From Certhia americana (taxonomy: Eukaryota > Chordata > Aves > Passeriformes > Certhiidae), in assembly GCA_018697195.1 (NCBI GenBank), contig CM031866.1:7464619-7528618 (forward strand): a DNA stretch of 64,000 nt, written 5' to 3'. The notes beneath the pieces were generated by a model. It was not told where the DNA came from. It saw only the letters and a list, made by a program, of their open reading frames with translations, and did not search any database. Made by a program: the position numbers and the translations under genes. This document shows, piece by piece, positions 40,401 to 55,400 of this stretch (its first letter is position 1; each line of letters begins with the position of its first letter).

Positions 40401-43400
40401 GGGCATATTTTAGTACCTATGTTTTAAACCTAAATAAAGGAGGTTAAACCTTGCAAAAGCTATAATTCTATTAGACTAGGGAAGTTAGCAGTGCATTTCA
40501 GTGAAGTAGCTTAATGAAAAAGTACCATTTTGTTGGTCATTTTAGCAGTGTTTAATTTACTGTGATGTCTTGTGCTTAGAGATTTGAGTATTTACACTGG
40601 AGCATGGATGCTGCATAATAGAAGTCTGTGTGGTTGTAAGCTGGTAATAGATTTGGCAAGAAAAGTGTTTGTTCTCATGTGAAAACATATTTGTAATCAT
40701 TTCAACACCAAAACCTGTGATTTTATTTGAAATTGGTGCTCCTTGCCTCAGGAATGAGGCACAAAGGTGACAAAAAAGTCTCAAGCCTGTTTACAAAAGC
40801 AATTTAAGCACTTGAATGCCCAAGCACTTGGTCTCTCAATGACACCATCATGAAAAGATATTCTATCCAGGTTAATACTCTCCTTTTTCCACTGACAATT
40901 ACTGTTTCATCAGAAGCATTTAGAGGAACACATTTGTGGCAGGTTAACTTTTGCTAAGGAGGTTTCCTGAGTCCAAGGTGATTGCTGGGTGGTGGCTGAT
41001 GGGAACAGCAAGGAAAGAGCCCGGGAGATCCAGACCATCCCTGGTCAGTGGAGACCTGAAATGAATTTTCTACATCCCATATATATCCACTGACAGCTGT
41101 CTTGCTGGACACACTTGCTGTGAGTCCAAGGGCTGTTACTTCCCATCTTTTCTTATCCTTAGGCTTCAAACTCACATTCTTGCTCTCAGATCATCCAGTG
41201 GTGTGAGGGATGTTGTTCTGTCCAGCCAATGGTGTCCCAATGTTAGCAGCATCTAAACCAAAACCAGAACAGCTTTGATTAACACCAGCTGATTTGTCTC
41301 AGGGTCAAGCAAAGCTTCTGTCAACAACTTGAAAAAAAAAAGATCAGGTCAAACTTAAAAACAAGCCAGTCTGTCTGGAAAACAACTCTCTGTCTCTCTG
41401 ATAGCCTGGAAAAATATTTTTTCATCTCATCTGCATTTTTGAGTTACATTTTATGTAGCTGCTCATGTAACTCCACATGAAGATGAATGAGCCCAGATGT
41501 GATTTGAACATCTAATTCCTCTACTCATCCCCCACCCTGCGTATTTTCCAGCCCCATGCTAAGACAGTCTCTGATTTCACAGGCAAACAGAAGAATGGAA
41601 TGAGCATTTCCTAGGTGATGACAAATTTTAATTAAGTGTTAGAGTTATTGCTTAGACTATTAGCTCTTAAGGGCTGAGAGGGATCTTGCTTTTGGTTTTG
41701 GTTATAGATCCTGAGTTCAAAAGGGTACTGAGGCTCCTATGCACCACGACACTAAAGTTTATTCTAATTGTGCAGTGGCTGGAGCATAAAGCCTTCAGAA
41801 TGACCTTTGTTTTGTACATGCAGGTGAAGGACGTGGTGGGTTATGATGCTCTGGGCCACTGTTTCTTCACGGAGGATGGGCCAGAAGAGCGCAACACGTT
41901 TGACCACTGCCTTGGACTGCTGGTTAAACCCAGCACTCTGCTCCCCTCTGACCGTGACAGCAGGATGTGCAAGCTGATCACAGAGGGAGCTTACCCGGGG
42001 TACATCCCTAAGCCCAGGCAGGATTGTAGGTGAGTGGGAGCCTTCCTTTCCTCTTCCTTCTCTTTGCAGGACTTCACCATAGCAGACAGCATTCTGTGTA
42101 TGTGGTTATGTAGACATCTACAGGGGTCTGGGCTATTTGTCCCAAATTTGGGAGAGCAGTTTCCTGGGGGTCTTTATCCTTGTGCTCTTCAGATGCCTAT
42201 AGACCTAGTGTGTACTTTTTAACTTTTTGCATGAAGTCCATTGAGATGGTTCCCACCTAAAATATTGCAAATCTTTCTCTCAAAGTGCGCAGCCCTGCCT
42301 TGTGCCTTGTGGAGTCTTGAACCAAATGGCTCAGTTGCCAACAAAAGTTGCTGAGTTCAGAATGGGCCATGTTCTAACATTCACGCTCTTCTCAAATGGC
42401 AGCTGATTTTGAAAAGATTTCAGTATCATCCATTATGTCCTCTGAAAAAAATGAGGTTTTGTTCAAGCAAAGATATTTTTAACTTTTTAGTTTGGCAAGG
42501 GAGAGAGAGGAATTCATGCAATGCTCTTTTTCACATCTGTGTTTGTTTATAAAATACACCTCATTTCCCCATTATTAAAATAAGGGTTAATTAGCCATTG
42601 TGCTCATTTTCCACCGAAAATAATAGTCATAGGGACATATTTTGTGTGTCATTTTGAAGACTGTGCCATGAACGAGTGCTTTCTAATGGAAAATTGTTAT
42701 GGTACTTTGATCTGCTCTGTCTTCCTTTATGAAAGAATTCAAGGTCTGATCAGAAAAACAGCTCAGCTTATTTTGCAGTGGGCTTATCCAGCCTGGAAGT
42801 GCACAAATATACCAACACTAATTCCAGTGCAGACACAGGGGATAAGCACCAGCTGTGGCTCCATCAGCTTGGGAGAGGCAGGCAGGGAGCTGCTGCTAGG
42901 AATGAAAACACCAGGACTGTGCCAAATGACACTGTAACCTGCCCAATCCATGTGACCTTGAAGAATGGGATTAGGCTGAAAGACAGGTCACTGTGGAAAT
43001 GCACTGTCCTTGCCCTTGCCTATGCAGCAGGAGGTGGTCTAGAAATAATCCAAATTTGTTTATTTCTAGGTCAGTCCCACGCCCAAAATAGAAAAATTTT
43101 GCTATGCTTTCATGATAAAGTCAGACAAACGGAAATGCATCAGCAAAATCAGTTGGCCTAAAGCCCCTGTGAAGTCCCTCATGGCAAGATTAAAATGCAC
43201 ATAAGGGTTCAATAGGTTCATGTCCTGCAGAAGGGCAAATCTCACTCAGCAAACTTAGGGGCCAGTCTGCTGGCTGTAAGTGCTGGATGTTTCCAGTGCC
43301 TGTTGGTTAATGAATTCTGTATGTCACAGGATGGGCAGTGATGGATGGATTGATCTGTCCTCCTTGATGGGAATCTTTCAATTAAGAGTCTTTTATCTGC

Positions 43401-46400
43401 ATTAGACAAATGGAATGCTTTTGTCCTGAAAGAATTGTGCAGGAGGGTGGGAGCAAATGAAATGAATCAATCACAGCAGTTCTTGGAAAAGGCAGGTAGG
43501 GGTATACACTTGGAAAGCCCTTAATAGGAAATTCATTGGGTTCCTTGATTAAACGAGTCTCTAATGAACCCAAGGGCTTATGTGGGGGCAAAGTTCTTTT
43601 CTGTGACTTGTGCAACCACATATTTGCCTTATCATAAAACATGATTGACATCTGACAGTTTCATAGCAGGCTTGGAATTGCAGTCAGAATTCTTCATTTA
43701 ATACTTGGTGTTTCAAAAGATAAGGCTGTGTTCTCTGTCAAACCACAGAGGACACGAGGTATGAGAAAAGAAAGAGAAAACACATTCCTCTTGCCCTTAG
43801 GCAGGACTCCTTATCTGGGGAGGTATCAACCCTGCCTGCACTGGGGGAGTTTATGGGTGACCCTGGTGTGTGCTCAAAGTGTAATTTTCATGTTATTCTT
43901 TGTTTTCCTGACCTGCAGTGCTGTATCCACCTTCTGGATAGCCAACCCACACAACAATCTTATAAACTGTGCAGCTGCTGGATCTGAAGTGAGTGCACAA
44001 GTTTCTTATTTGGTAACAGCTCAAGCCAGTGACAGCCCTGCAAGGCTGAGGGAGGCTGTCACTGGAATAAAACCTGCTTTTGTGACACAGACATTTTTGA
44101 AGCTGCTTGATTGAGACACACATAAATGTGGCTGGTGCCACCAATAAAAATAATGGGTTTACTTTTGTTCCACACTTCAGTCACTTGCTGTTTCTAGAGC
44201 TGGATTTAACAAAATTCTACAGTGTGCAGCCTGAATAAATTAAATAAATGGGACTGTGGAGTCACAGAGAAGCTTTTGGCAATAATATTGTTGATTCCAG
44301 TATACTCTGAAATTTCAGTCAGCCCTCATGCTAATTCTTCAGGCATTTTTGGTCATATCTGGAGCCCTTATTGTCCTGAGGACACATAAAAACAAGCAAA
44401 TCGAGCCTAAAACAGAGAGAGGTGGTCTTTACAAACCTTTCAATTCTTGAGTACCTATACTAGGCCTCCTTGATAAATTTTTAGGCAGCTAAATAAAAAT
44501 TATTTTATTTTTAAGTTTGGATAGTCCCACTTATACTTCAATTTTGATGCCAAAACTTAACCAAAGGCATCCTGAAGACCAGAAGGGTGAATGTCAATGT
44601 TCATGTGCGTTAAACTCTTCGCTGCAGAGCGTTACACGGGTCAAAGGCTGTGATTTGTCCTGAAATCTTCTGCCGTTCCTCTTGTGGTTTGCTGAGCTCT
44701 CCTGGGGCTAATGCAGACTAGCCAATGGTCTCAGATGTCCCTTCTCTCTCTCAGGAAACAGGCTTTTGGTTTGTCCTGCACCACGTGCCCACAGGTCCCT
44801 CGGCAGGCATGTACTCCCCCGGTTACTCTGAGCACATGCCGATGGGGAAATTCTCCAACAACCGTGCGCATTCCAACTACAGGGTGAGTCTGCACGCAAC
44901 GGGAATGCTGCCCTCGGAACAAACACCATCTCCTCGCTCCAGCTCCCTGGGCCTGCAAGCTATTAGTGCTTTCTGTCCCACTCACAGGTCCTGCTCAGTT
45001 GTGTCTGCAGATAAGGCAGCTCACGGGCTGCGCTCGGAGCCAGCCAGCACCTGCTCCGCTTGGCTCTTGGGCATCCAGAGCGGCTTTCCCCTCTGCTCGG
45101 GCTGCTTCCCTGCCTCTGTGCTCCTAAAATACTGCCTCCAGCAGCATCTGCTGGCAGCTTGTCTAATTATACACCTCAACTGCCAATGCTGGCAGTTAAC
45201 TGAACAGCTTCTAGAGGGATAAACACGGCCGCTGTGTCTAATCGCCTCCTCTGCTTATTTACTCCTTAGTGTGGTGTGTTGTGGGGCTGTGTGCTACTGA
45301 GGGCTTTAGACTGAAGCAGAAGGTTTAGGTGTATGGGAATACATGCAATTAGGAGAAAAGTGCAGCTTTGGAAATCTGCAGCAATTCTGGGGGGTATGAG
45401 CAAGTCTGGATAGTCCTGGCAGCCCTCTGTTTCACATGCTATTAACAGAAGCTGTTCTTAGCATCATGTGGGTGACTTGGGCTTTGAACAATTGCAAATA
45501 GAGTCTGGAGATGGAAAGAACTGTAAAATTTATAAATAAGCTGTGATAATTGCATTTCTGTTTCTGTTTTCCTTTAGGCTGGAATGATCATCGATAATGG
45601 CGTCAAAACCACCCCAGCCTCTGCCAAGGACAAAAGACCTATCCTGACACTGATTTCTGGGAGGTAAAGTGTTTGCATAGTTTGGTTTGGAAAAGACTTC
45701 TCTAGAACACTGACCAAATGCTATGAGATTGCCCCAAGGAAATTCACAAGAATCATTGCAATGACATTAGGGTGGCTCTTTTTGAGGAAAGGTCTTCACT
45801 TAGATGAGCCTTGCCATTTCTGACTTCATCTCTCCATTTTACTTTATAAGAGACCCTCAACACCCACACCCTTCTGGTTTCATCCTCATTCTTTAGCTCT
45901 GAGCTGAGCTGGCGTGGATATTATATCTGCTCTAGGGTGTTACATTTATTTTTGAATTTTTTAGATAAGGAAGAAAATTCACTGCCTGGTCAACAGTCCT
46001 TCTGGGGAGAATTTGCTGCAAGAGTTTCTTAGGAATAAGAAATTTAAATATTTCTTGGGAATGCTATTGCTTTTGTTCATTCTATTAGAACCTGCTTGAA
46101 CAGGGAGTGCTTATGTCATGGAGCTTGTGCTTTGATTTCAGATTTCAGTCTAGTTCTGAATCTGACACTGCAGTAACAATCACAATTAAATACACAGAGC
46201 GATCCTTCATTTCTGCTGCTGTGCACAGCCTTTCTGTGATGTAATGGAGTAATTTAGAAATAATGGAAACCCCTCTATAGACTATATCATATCAGCAGAC
46301 TTGCTGTGGTCTGGTGGCTTCTGAGAACCCACTCTTTCCCCTGAGCTGTCCCCAGAGAAGGCTGATGAAAGGGCTGCATTTGCACCCTTGTATCTCATTA

Positions 46401-49400
46401 GGGGTTGGGTCTGACTCTTAACAACATGTAAAAGGACTTAAATACTCTCAAATTTCATAGTTTCTATCCTAACAGACCAATTGCCTCCAGTTGCACCCTA
46501 ACCTGCATTCCCCACAACTGCAGTCCTTGACAGAAGGAGCCATGTAAGGAAGAGAAACCTGTTGAAAGCCTCTGCTCAGCAGAGGGGAATGACAACTTTA
46601 TCTACTTCTCATCTCTGGGGTGTGGGTTACCCAGACTACTGTAGTCATGCACTGGGCAAGCATTACAGGGATGGGATCCATCTTCCCTCCCAGGGGAGCC
46701 CAGCCAGGAGCTCAGATATCAGTTATCCACATCATCCTGGCACCCTGGCTAGCAGCTGATGCTAAAAGATGTGCAAAAGTGAATGTTATTTACATTGTTT
46801 TAATGCTCAGTTAATTAAAGTGATTAATTCAACGGTAAAAGTAGCTGCTAGGAAAAGGCTTGAGAGCAGCCTGCTCTTGGGAGCCTGATGCTGCTTTTCC
46901 ATGCAGCTGAACAAGTGCCTTGAGGAACTGCCTGCTGCCACAGGCACAGCTAGTGGTTACAAAAGGCAATTTCTCCCTTGCCATACAAGGGCAGGAATGG
47001 CCCTTAGAAGCCAAACAATTCATAATGCAGTCATGGTTGTGCTTGGGGATTACCCACCAGCATAAACTGCAGCTCAGATTATTTATTCCTTTTTCCACTT
47101 TTCACGTGTTGAGACTGAACTGAATAAATGACTAAAGTTGGACTGGCTGGAGCAAACTGTGAGCCAGGCTGGACAGTGACAGAGTTGGAGAGTTCTGCAT
47201 TCAGTTACAGCATTAAATGTCCAAGTCAAATTCTGGACCCTGTAGTGTTCCTCCAGTTATCATGGATGTGAATGAAATTGGAATCCATCTCAAAATATCT
47301 GTACTTAACAATGCCTGGGGAATTCACAAGAGCTGATACTAAATCTGTCTCTGAAAGTAAATTCACAGTGATGAAGCTGCCAAAGCAATATTCATTTATT
47401 GGAACCCTATCAGCCTGATGCTCAGTTTTAGATTGATATGATGGCTTATTAAGCAAAGCAAAGTGCTATTGAATATCTGTTAGCAATTTGACAGCTTGGC
47501 CTCACTATCCATGGAGAGGAATGAATTTTAATCTCCAGACCATCCATTGCTGGCACTGAGTTGGATACTCATCTGTCAGATTTTCTAAGCTGTGTAGTGT
47601 GATGGAGGATGCTCTTCCAACAGCAGAAAGGAGCACGGTGCCTCAGGATGGGGTAAATGACAGCCAAGCTCAGCATCACCTTGCTCAGATCCTGTGGCCC
47701 AAGCAGTGGCTGTCAGGGAGCAGCTGAGGGCACACATTGCTGCAGTTACTGCTTCTGTCTGCTTTTTTTTTTCAACAAATTAGGCCAATATTTCATCATA
47801 CTGAGAACTTCAGGGTTAATAAGTCTTGTACGTGTGTCCTGTGTAGTGGGAGTAGTGAAGGACATACTCTCAACCCCTCTCCAAGATTTTTTAATTCCTT
47901 TCCACAGCAAGAAAAATTTGGCAGTGGTACTCATGGCCACAGTATAGCCAGAGTTAGGAGATAAGAATGCTCAAAAGGGAAAACAAAAGGATATTTATCT
48001 AAATAACAGGAACATTCTAAAGGATAGCAGTAAGGGATTAAAAAAACCCTGGAACTTTTTGGAGCAATAATAATCTTTCCATTCTTTCAGCAATATATCA
48101 GCAATACAATCCAGAAAGGATGAAAGGAAACTTGGAGCAGGTCTTTACAACTGCCTTGCCTGGACCTTCCTTCCCTTGGCAGCTGGGTCTGGCCATCACG
48201 TCTTGAGCAGACACGCCATGTGGATGGACTGTGGCCCCAAAGCTGTTCCTGAGTTGCCATAAACCAGATGTTTAGCAGGGCCATGCAAGCAGCAAGGCCA
48301 CCTTCCCTCACCAACCTTTCCTCTCTCCTGGTTGCAGGTACAGCCCACACAAGGATGCTGATCCTTTGAAGCCCAGGGAACCTGCAATCATTGAGCACTT
48401 TATTGCCTACAAGAATCAGGATCATGGGGCCTGGCTGCGAGGTGGAGATGTGTGGCTGGACAACTGCCAGTGAGTTTTGCCTTATTTCAACTCTGAGAGT
48501 TCAGCCTGGTGTTTATGGCAAGCATAGCTGTGGTTCAGACTATTTATATCGCTTTGCACCTTTCATATTGCCAAGATTGAAATGAAGATGAAATGTTAAG
48601 CCGCCACAGGCATTATTTTACACAAACAAAACCTACTTTGTCTGAACTGAGGAACGCTCAGGTTGTTTCTCTGTGTGATGCTGACCATTCATGAATGTCC
48701 ACAATACACGCACACAGACACACAGAGGCAAATAAATAAAAAATAAAACCTGATTTTTTAATTTTTTTTTTTTAACATGAAAAATGAGGTGCTTTGAAAA
48801 GAAAACAGTGAAATGCATCACCTTTCCTGGCTCAGCCTGGTCACAGATCAGTTTTATGTGGTTCAGTGAAATGCTGAATAAGCAGGTAGTGATGAAGCAG
48901 ACATAAAACTATGCATCACAGCAGCAAAGGAGAGAGTCTGGGCAAGTGCGTGTTGGTCTCTTTGAAGGCCATTTCCTGAACTGGCCAGAGCAGATATTTG
49001 TTTTGCACCTGAAAACACATAATCTGCTGCAGTTTCTGTTTCTGAGCCAGACTCCTGATATCAATCCTAGCGAAAAGGAGAAAACGGAAAAAGCCCCTTT
49101 ACGAGACATATTGTGATAAGCCTGGTGGGAATGGTTGCCCTGCTGATATCTGGTGTCCAGTTCCCAGCCAGAGCTGCCTTACCTTCGAGTGACCCAAACC
49201 TCTTAAAACAACCAGTGGGATAAGCTGGCAATAGTGACCTGGTGAGAATGGGGCTGTAGCAGAACACTCAGAAATGTCATATTGAGCAATACAGTTGGTG
49301 TTTCTTATGACCCACAAGAATCCACCCCACTCCATGGGCAGCAAGTGCTGTCCTCACAGATCCCACTCAGGTCACTGGGACATTTGCATTGCTGATGGAG

Positions 49401-52400
49401 CAAAGGCAGAGTGTGGAGGGTGCTAAAACACCAAGTGCTTTATGAGTTTCCAGCAGGAGTGTGTGTGGAGGAAGCAGCCATCAAGCAATAATTGTCTTTA
49501 TAGCCAGAGCCATTTCCATTTCTATTGCTAGAATCTAATTTATGTATTCCATTAACAGGGCCAGCGTTAATGTGGCTTGTAGGGAAGCAAGGAGGTGATA
49601 AGGTGGGAAGGGCTGCCACCTACAGACAGCAGCACAGTGAGGGGATCTGCTCCCAAACCACTGCCAGGATCAGTGACAGGCGTGGGAAGTGATGCTGGTG
49701 TGAGGAAACCATCACGGCTGACTCAAACTATCAATTCATTGTGGCATTTCTCTAAGCAGGGTCAAAGACCAACATCTGTGATTTATCTTATCTTAAAGTT
49801 TCAGGAAAATAGAAAGATATTCTAATTTTTGTTTTTATTTTTAATAAGGAAGCTCTGATCTCTGTATTCCTGTTAAGGAAAGAGAAGCCAAGCTGCTCTT
49901 TTTTTATCCCCTTGCAAAGCTCTTTTATGGAAGCAGTTTGTGAAACATGAAGACAGAGAAGCACAGAGTGTAAGGCAAAGCACCATTAAATAATAAAAGC
50001 TGTTTGGAGTGGGAGATAAACATGATCTTTTTTATCTACCAGAGAAAAGTGTGTTGTCATTAGACAAAGGGATAGAGCTTTAACAGGAAAGTAAACTGTG
50101 GCTAGTAATCACCATCTTAACCCCAGCTGGAGAAATCAGGTGTGTGTCTGCTGCTCCATGTAATCTGAAAATTCTGCAAGATGTGCCAGAAGAGATCTTC
50201 TAAAACTGGACAGGGATCAAGTCTGGAAAAACTCAAGTTCCCCCTGAGCACTGTACAGTAATTAATCCCTGCCATCCTCTGCTAGTTTGCTTGTTATAGT
50301 TTGACATGCAAAGCAACCCCAAGTCTCTCCTGAAGCACCTCTCTTCTCTTGGCAGGTTTGCTGACAATGGCATTGGCCTGACCTTGGCCAGGTAAGTGTG
50401 GCAGAGGCTGTGGGCAGCCTGGGCACAGTGCTGGGGCTGGGTGTGAGCAGCCCTTTCATCTCCAGCCCTCTCTCCTCAGTGGTGGGACCTTCCCTCATGA
50501 TGATGGCTCAAAGCAGGAAATCAAGAACAGCCTGTTTGTTGGCGAGAGTGGCAACCTGGGCACCGAGACGATGGACAATGAGATCTGGGGGCCTGGAGGT
50601 CTGGATCACAGGGGAAGGACCCTGCCCATCGGCCCGTAAGTTGAGATCAGCATATCAAAACACTCCCAGTTCCTGCTCCCAGCACAAACTCCAGCCCGGT
50701 GTGGTTTCCTCAGCACTGTTCACTTTAATAACCATTACACAGAAAGGATTTCATTTCATGTCTCCCAATCCCAGAGTCCTCACTGTGCAGCTGCTGCTGG
50801 CAGGTACATCCTTGGAGGCTGCCAAGACATATCAAGCTCCTCTTTCCTTCCCGCTCCCCTTTGCAAGGGGATTTGAGCACAGCAAGAGTACTCTGTGCTA
50901 GCAGGGCACCTCTGTAGGTGTAATCAGCAATGAGCTGAGCGTTGAGCAATGAGCTGAGCTCCATCAGCTGCCAGGAGGGCTCATAGAAGCCCCTTCCTAG
51001 GCTTGCATGTGGCCATGGGTGTGCTTAGTGCTGCTGTTACTATTGCTCCTGCAAAGGGCTTTGATGCCTTTGTTAAGCAGTTTTGAAATGGCCAGTGAAC
51101 TTCATAAATGGCTTCTCCCTAGACCTCAGTCCTACAGAATGGTTTGCAAGTACAATGCCTTTGCTTCCTAAAATCACAGTTATCCTAACAATAGTCCCAC
51201 ATTGAGCAAAAAGCTCATCTGATGCTTTCCTGCCCTACTGGAGGCCTCAATTTTGCTGTCAGCAGTGATGCTGGAGACTTATTATAAACTATTTCAGTAA
51301 TGAAAACTCATTCTGCTATGACTCTCCTAATATCCTTTACACACACATACATAATGTATATATATATGTGGACATATCTCATCTTGGATGTTGTGTGCAG
51401 ACACTCAGAACAAATGCAGTGGAGCAGGCAGGAATTCTCTAAGGGAGCATACAAGGAAGGGATCAAATTTATTTATTGTAAGTGAAATTTGAAATCTCTT
51501 ACCTTAGCCTCTTAAAGACCTTAAGCATCTTGTTCATTTAATTGGTGTGAAAATGGTGTCTTCTTTACCTTGCAGATGATATCCAAAAAAGCTGATAAAG
51601 CTCCATTAATCTGCCCCTTCAGCTCTTAGATTGTAGGACCTTTACTAGTTTTCAAAAACACTTTTTTTATTGCAGTTGATTTGCAACGCTTCTTTCCAAA
51701 TCCCTTTGAAAGATGTGGTGGAACTTCTTTTAGTCCTGCCATTACTCAGCCCAAGGAGTCTGCACAGCTCTGATGAGTTTCAGATTTCACTGCTGCAGAA
51801 CTCATTTCTGATAGCAAACATGAATTTATTCATCTTTAGGTAAATCCTTTGGCATTGCTGTTGCTTCCTTCCCTGGAGAGGCTCAGACTAAATAAAGACG
51901 ATCTGCTCAACACAAGAGAACTTGAGCTGAACTTGCAATGATAAGGGGGCTTTACAAAGCTGAAAAGAAGGGAAATCCCTTCTCTTCCAAAGCAGGAACA
52001 TAGAAATCATCCTATGGGCTGCAAGAAATGAAAGCAGCCACGAAACACGCGCTGCGGGATTGCGCATGTCTAGAAAGCATCTCCTGATGCTAACGTGTCA
52101 TGACCAAGTCTCCCTGTCTCCTCTGACTGTGTTTTAGGGATTTTCCTATCCGAGGGATCCAGTTCTACGACGGTCCCATCAATGTCCAGAACTGCACATT
52201 CCGCAAGTTTGCAGCGCTGGATGGGCGGCACACGAGTGCCCTCGCCTTCCGCCTCAACAACGCCTGGCAGAGCTGCCCCAACAACAACGTCACTGGCGTC
52301 CGCTTCGAGGATGTCCCCGTGAGTCCCCCTCCCCAGAAAGCCCCCTGTGCCTGGGAAATGGGATTGTGGGCAAGAAGGAGGAAATGTAATGTCTCACCCA

Positions 52401-55400
52401 TTGGCTTTGCCAGAAGCGTAACAACAAAAAGAGGAGATACGATGCGTGCGATAACAAGAATATCCAATTGTCTGTCAGGTTTGCAGCAAAACAGATGCAG
52501 GCAACGGTTACAAAGAAAAAAAAAAAGGCAACATTGAAGTGAAAATAATTTCCATTTCTGTATGACTCAGGAACTGAACAATCAGGCCCCCTTTATTTTC
52601 AACAGTGGTATTAATATTAAAGCAACAGAAGGAAGTCTGTTTTGAATGGCCTGACTGACCTAGAAGCAGAAAATACTGATTTTGGGGAACAGCCAGTGAA
52701 ACTGAGCTGATGCAGGATAATTCTGCAGCCCTGCACACCAGGGTAATTCCAGACTCCAGTTCTGCAGACATAAATGAGAGCAGAGTCCAGCCAAAAGGAG
52801 TTTGCCAAATTTTGAATTACAGTATGAACCTCTGGGTGCTGGTCTGAACCTGTCCTGGGGCCTGTTTTTTTGAGCTATTTTTGTATTTGCCTGCACAAAT
52901 GCGTGCTAACTGTTTTGCTGAGGTTCACCTTTAGCAACTGTTAAATCCAGCTGCCAAACATTACAAATAAATAAATAAATTAAGTGGTTGGGCTGAAATG
53001 ATTTGTGTTGCCTAATTTTCAAAAAATTAGCAGGCTTGCGCACAGGTCAGGAAAAATGCTGACCAGTGCCAAATATGATGAGAAAGGCAAAATTCCCCTA
53101 AAAGTGTTGGTTGGTCATTCTCACATTGCATGAGGCAGGATAAAAATATCTGTCAGAAGTTGCCTGAGCAGCCGTTTCCCAAGGCTGACTATTTCCCACA
53201 TTGGTATGACTTCATGTGGATTGGAACTTTGAAACTGTGTTAGCAAACAATGAGTGAAGTGGCTTTCATGAAATCACCCTGTCTCCTGAACCTTCCTCCA
53301 GAATTTTAAAACAAACCTTCCCACTGGTGAAGCTGCTGAAATTATGACTTTTTTATCCTTTCCCCCATGGTCAGCAGGGAAATGTGTGTCTGCTCTGCCT
53401 GACAAGTCAAACACATTTTAAGTCAGAAAATGGGCAATTTAAGCCACTGTAGTGACCAAGGGCATCCTTTTCTTGTACTCTAAGTGATGAATTCCTTTCT
53501 GGAGATGTAAATTTTTTCCATTGTTTTGTTTAGATTACTTCAAGAGTCTTCTTTGGAGAACCTGGACCGTGGTTCAATGATCTGGATATGGATGGTGACA
53601 AAACATCAGTTTTTCATGATGTAGATGGTTCTGTGTCAGAATACCCAGGCTCATACCTGATCAAAGAAGATAACTGGTTGATCAAACACCCCGACTGCAT
53701 TGATGTGCCCGACTGGAGAGGCTCCATCTGCAGTGGGCACTTTGCACAGGTAAGGCTGCTTACCTTGCACTATCATTATCACTTTGGTTTATTTGAAATT
53801 TCTTGGCACTTTAAAGCTGGAACTTTAGAAATGGACTTTCTTCAGAGTGCTCAGTGTTTATTTATCAGCATGTCTGCACAGGTGGCTTTGAACATGAGAA
53901 ATACTGTGGTATATTCTCTGAAACCTTGGCCTTGGCTGCTGACAGCTCCAACAACTTCTGCTTGAAGCCTCCTGAGAGCTCCATGGGCATTCACAGATTA
54001 ATATTCATAAATCTATGGGCTGTCAGCTAGTTATTTTTTCCTGATTTATGGAGGAGGGAAGTATTGCCCACAGTGCTATGGGAAATGTGCTGATGAGTCG
54101 AAATTAGACTTCAGCTTTCGTGGTCTTTCATCCTGTGTGTGACCACCAAACCATTCTTCCCACCACAGGAGCCCTGAGTCTGCTGCCATGAGAGTCCTCA
54201 CTTTCCTCTGCTGAGTGCCTGGTTTTGTATTGTGTGTTGCAACAGTTGGGGTTTTCTGTGTGTAGTGCCACTACAGCCAATTTCTAACTCTGAGCTGGGT
54301 TTCAGGCTTCTGAAATCCAGACAGAAGGATCCTTGTTCGACACAGTCAGATGTCTGAGGTAGATACTGTGCTGCTGCTGAGGGTTGCAGGATGCTGTGGA
54401 ATATCTCAGCCCTGCTGCAGCCTCTGGCACATGCTCTTGAACTCAGTGGATGAGGAAATGAGCCTTTTTTTCTTTTTTTTTTCCTTTTTTTTTTCCCCCT
54501 CAAAACACTTTGCTTTGAAATGGAAGCCTAAGGAATTGAACATAAGTGCACAGCCCACAGGTCCCAGCACACAGGACTTGTACTAGCTCCCATCTATTGA
54601 CTATCTGAACTTTTCACTGCAGTTCATTAAACCCTTGGTGATCTTTTTTGGGGGTTGTTTTTTTTTTTCCATCTAGATATACATCCAAGCCTACAAGCCA
54701 GCCAACCTGAAAATGAAAATAATAAAAAATGACTACCACAATCACCCACTCTACTTGGAAGGGGCTTTGAGCAAAAGCACTCATTACCAGCAGTATCAGC
54801 CAGTTATAACTCTGAGGAAAGGCTACACCATCCACTGGGACAAGACAGCCCCTGAAGAGCTGGCCATATGGCTCATCAACTTCAACAAGTGAGTGAACTG
54901 AATCCCAACATTCCTGTACAATCATGTAACTGCACATTTTTAATGGGTGAGGTCGTCACCTCATGAGCTCTTCCAGAATGAGCCTGTTACAGGAAGTCCA
55001 TGGAGTTCACCATCTTTTCATGAGCCATCTCAGGTTCCTGTTTCCTCCCCCAGGAAGCCCTGTAAGATAATGCAGTTCATTTTTGGAAGTTCAGAACTAA
55101 TTCATTCCTGGTGCATGGAAGTCACAGGTGTAGAATTGAGGAGCAGATCTTCCCTACACTGCTAAACTAACCCATGGTTGTCATGTCTAATTTATGTTGC
55201 ATTGATCCATTCTGAACCATGAAAATTTTAACTGGACAGGAAAAAACTTATTGTAAATTATTTAGTTCGGCTTCTAGCATGCTGAGGAATATAATAGTTG
55301 TGTCATAACTTGTTAAATGTGGCTCTTTGCTATTTTTAGGAATGACTGGATCCAAGTAGGGTTTTGCTATCCTAAAGGGACGACATTTTCCATTCTCTCA

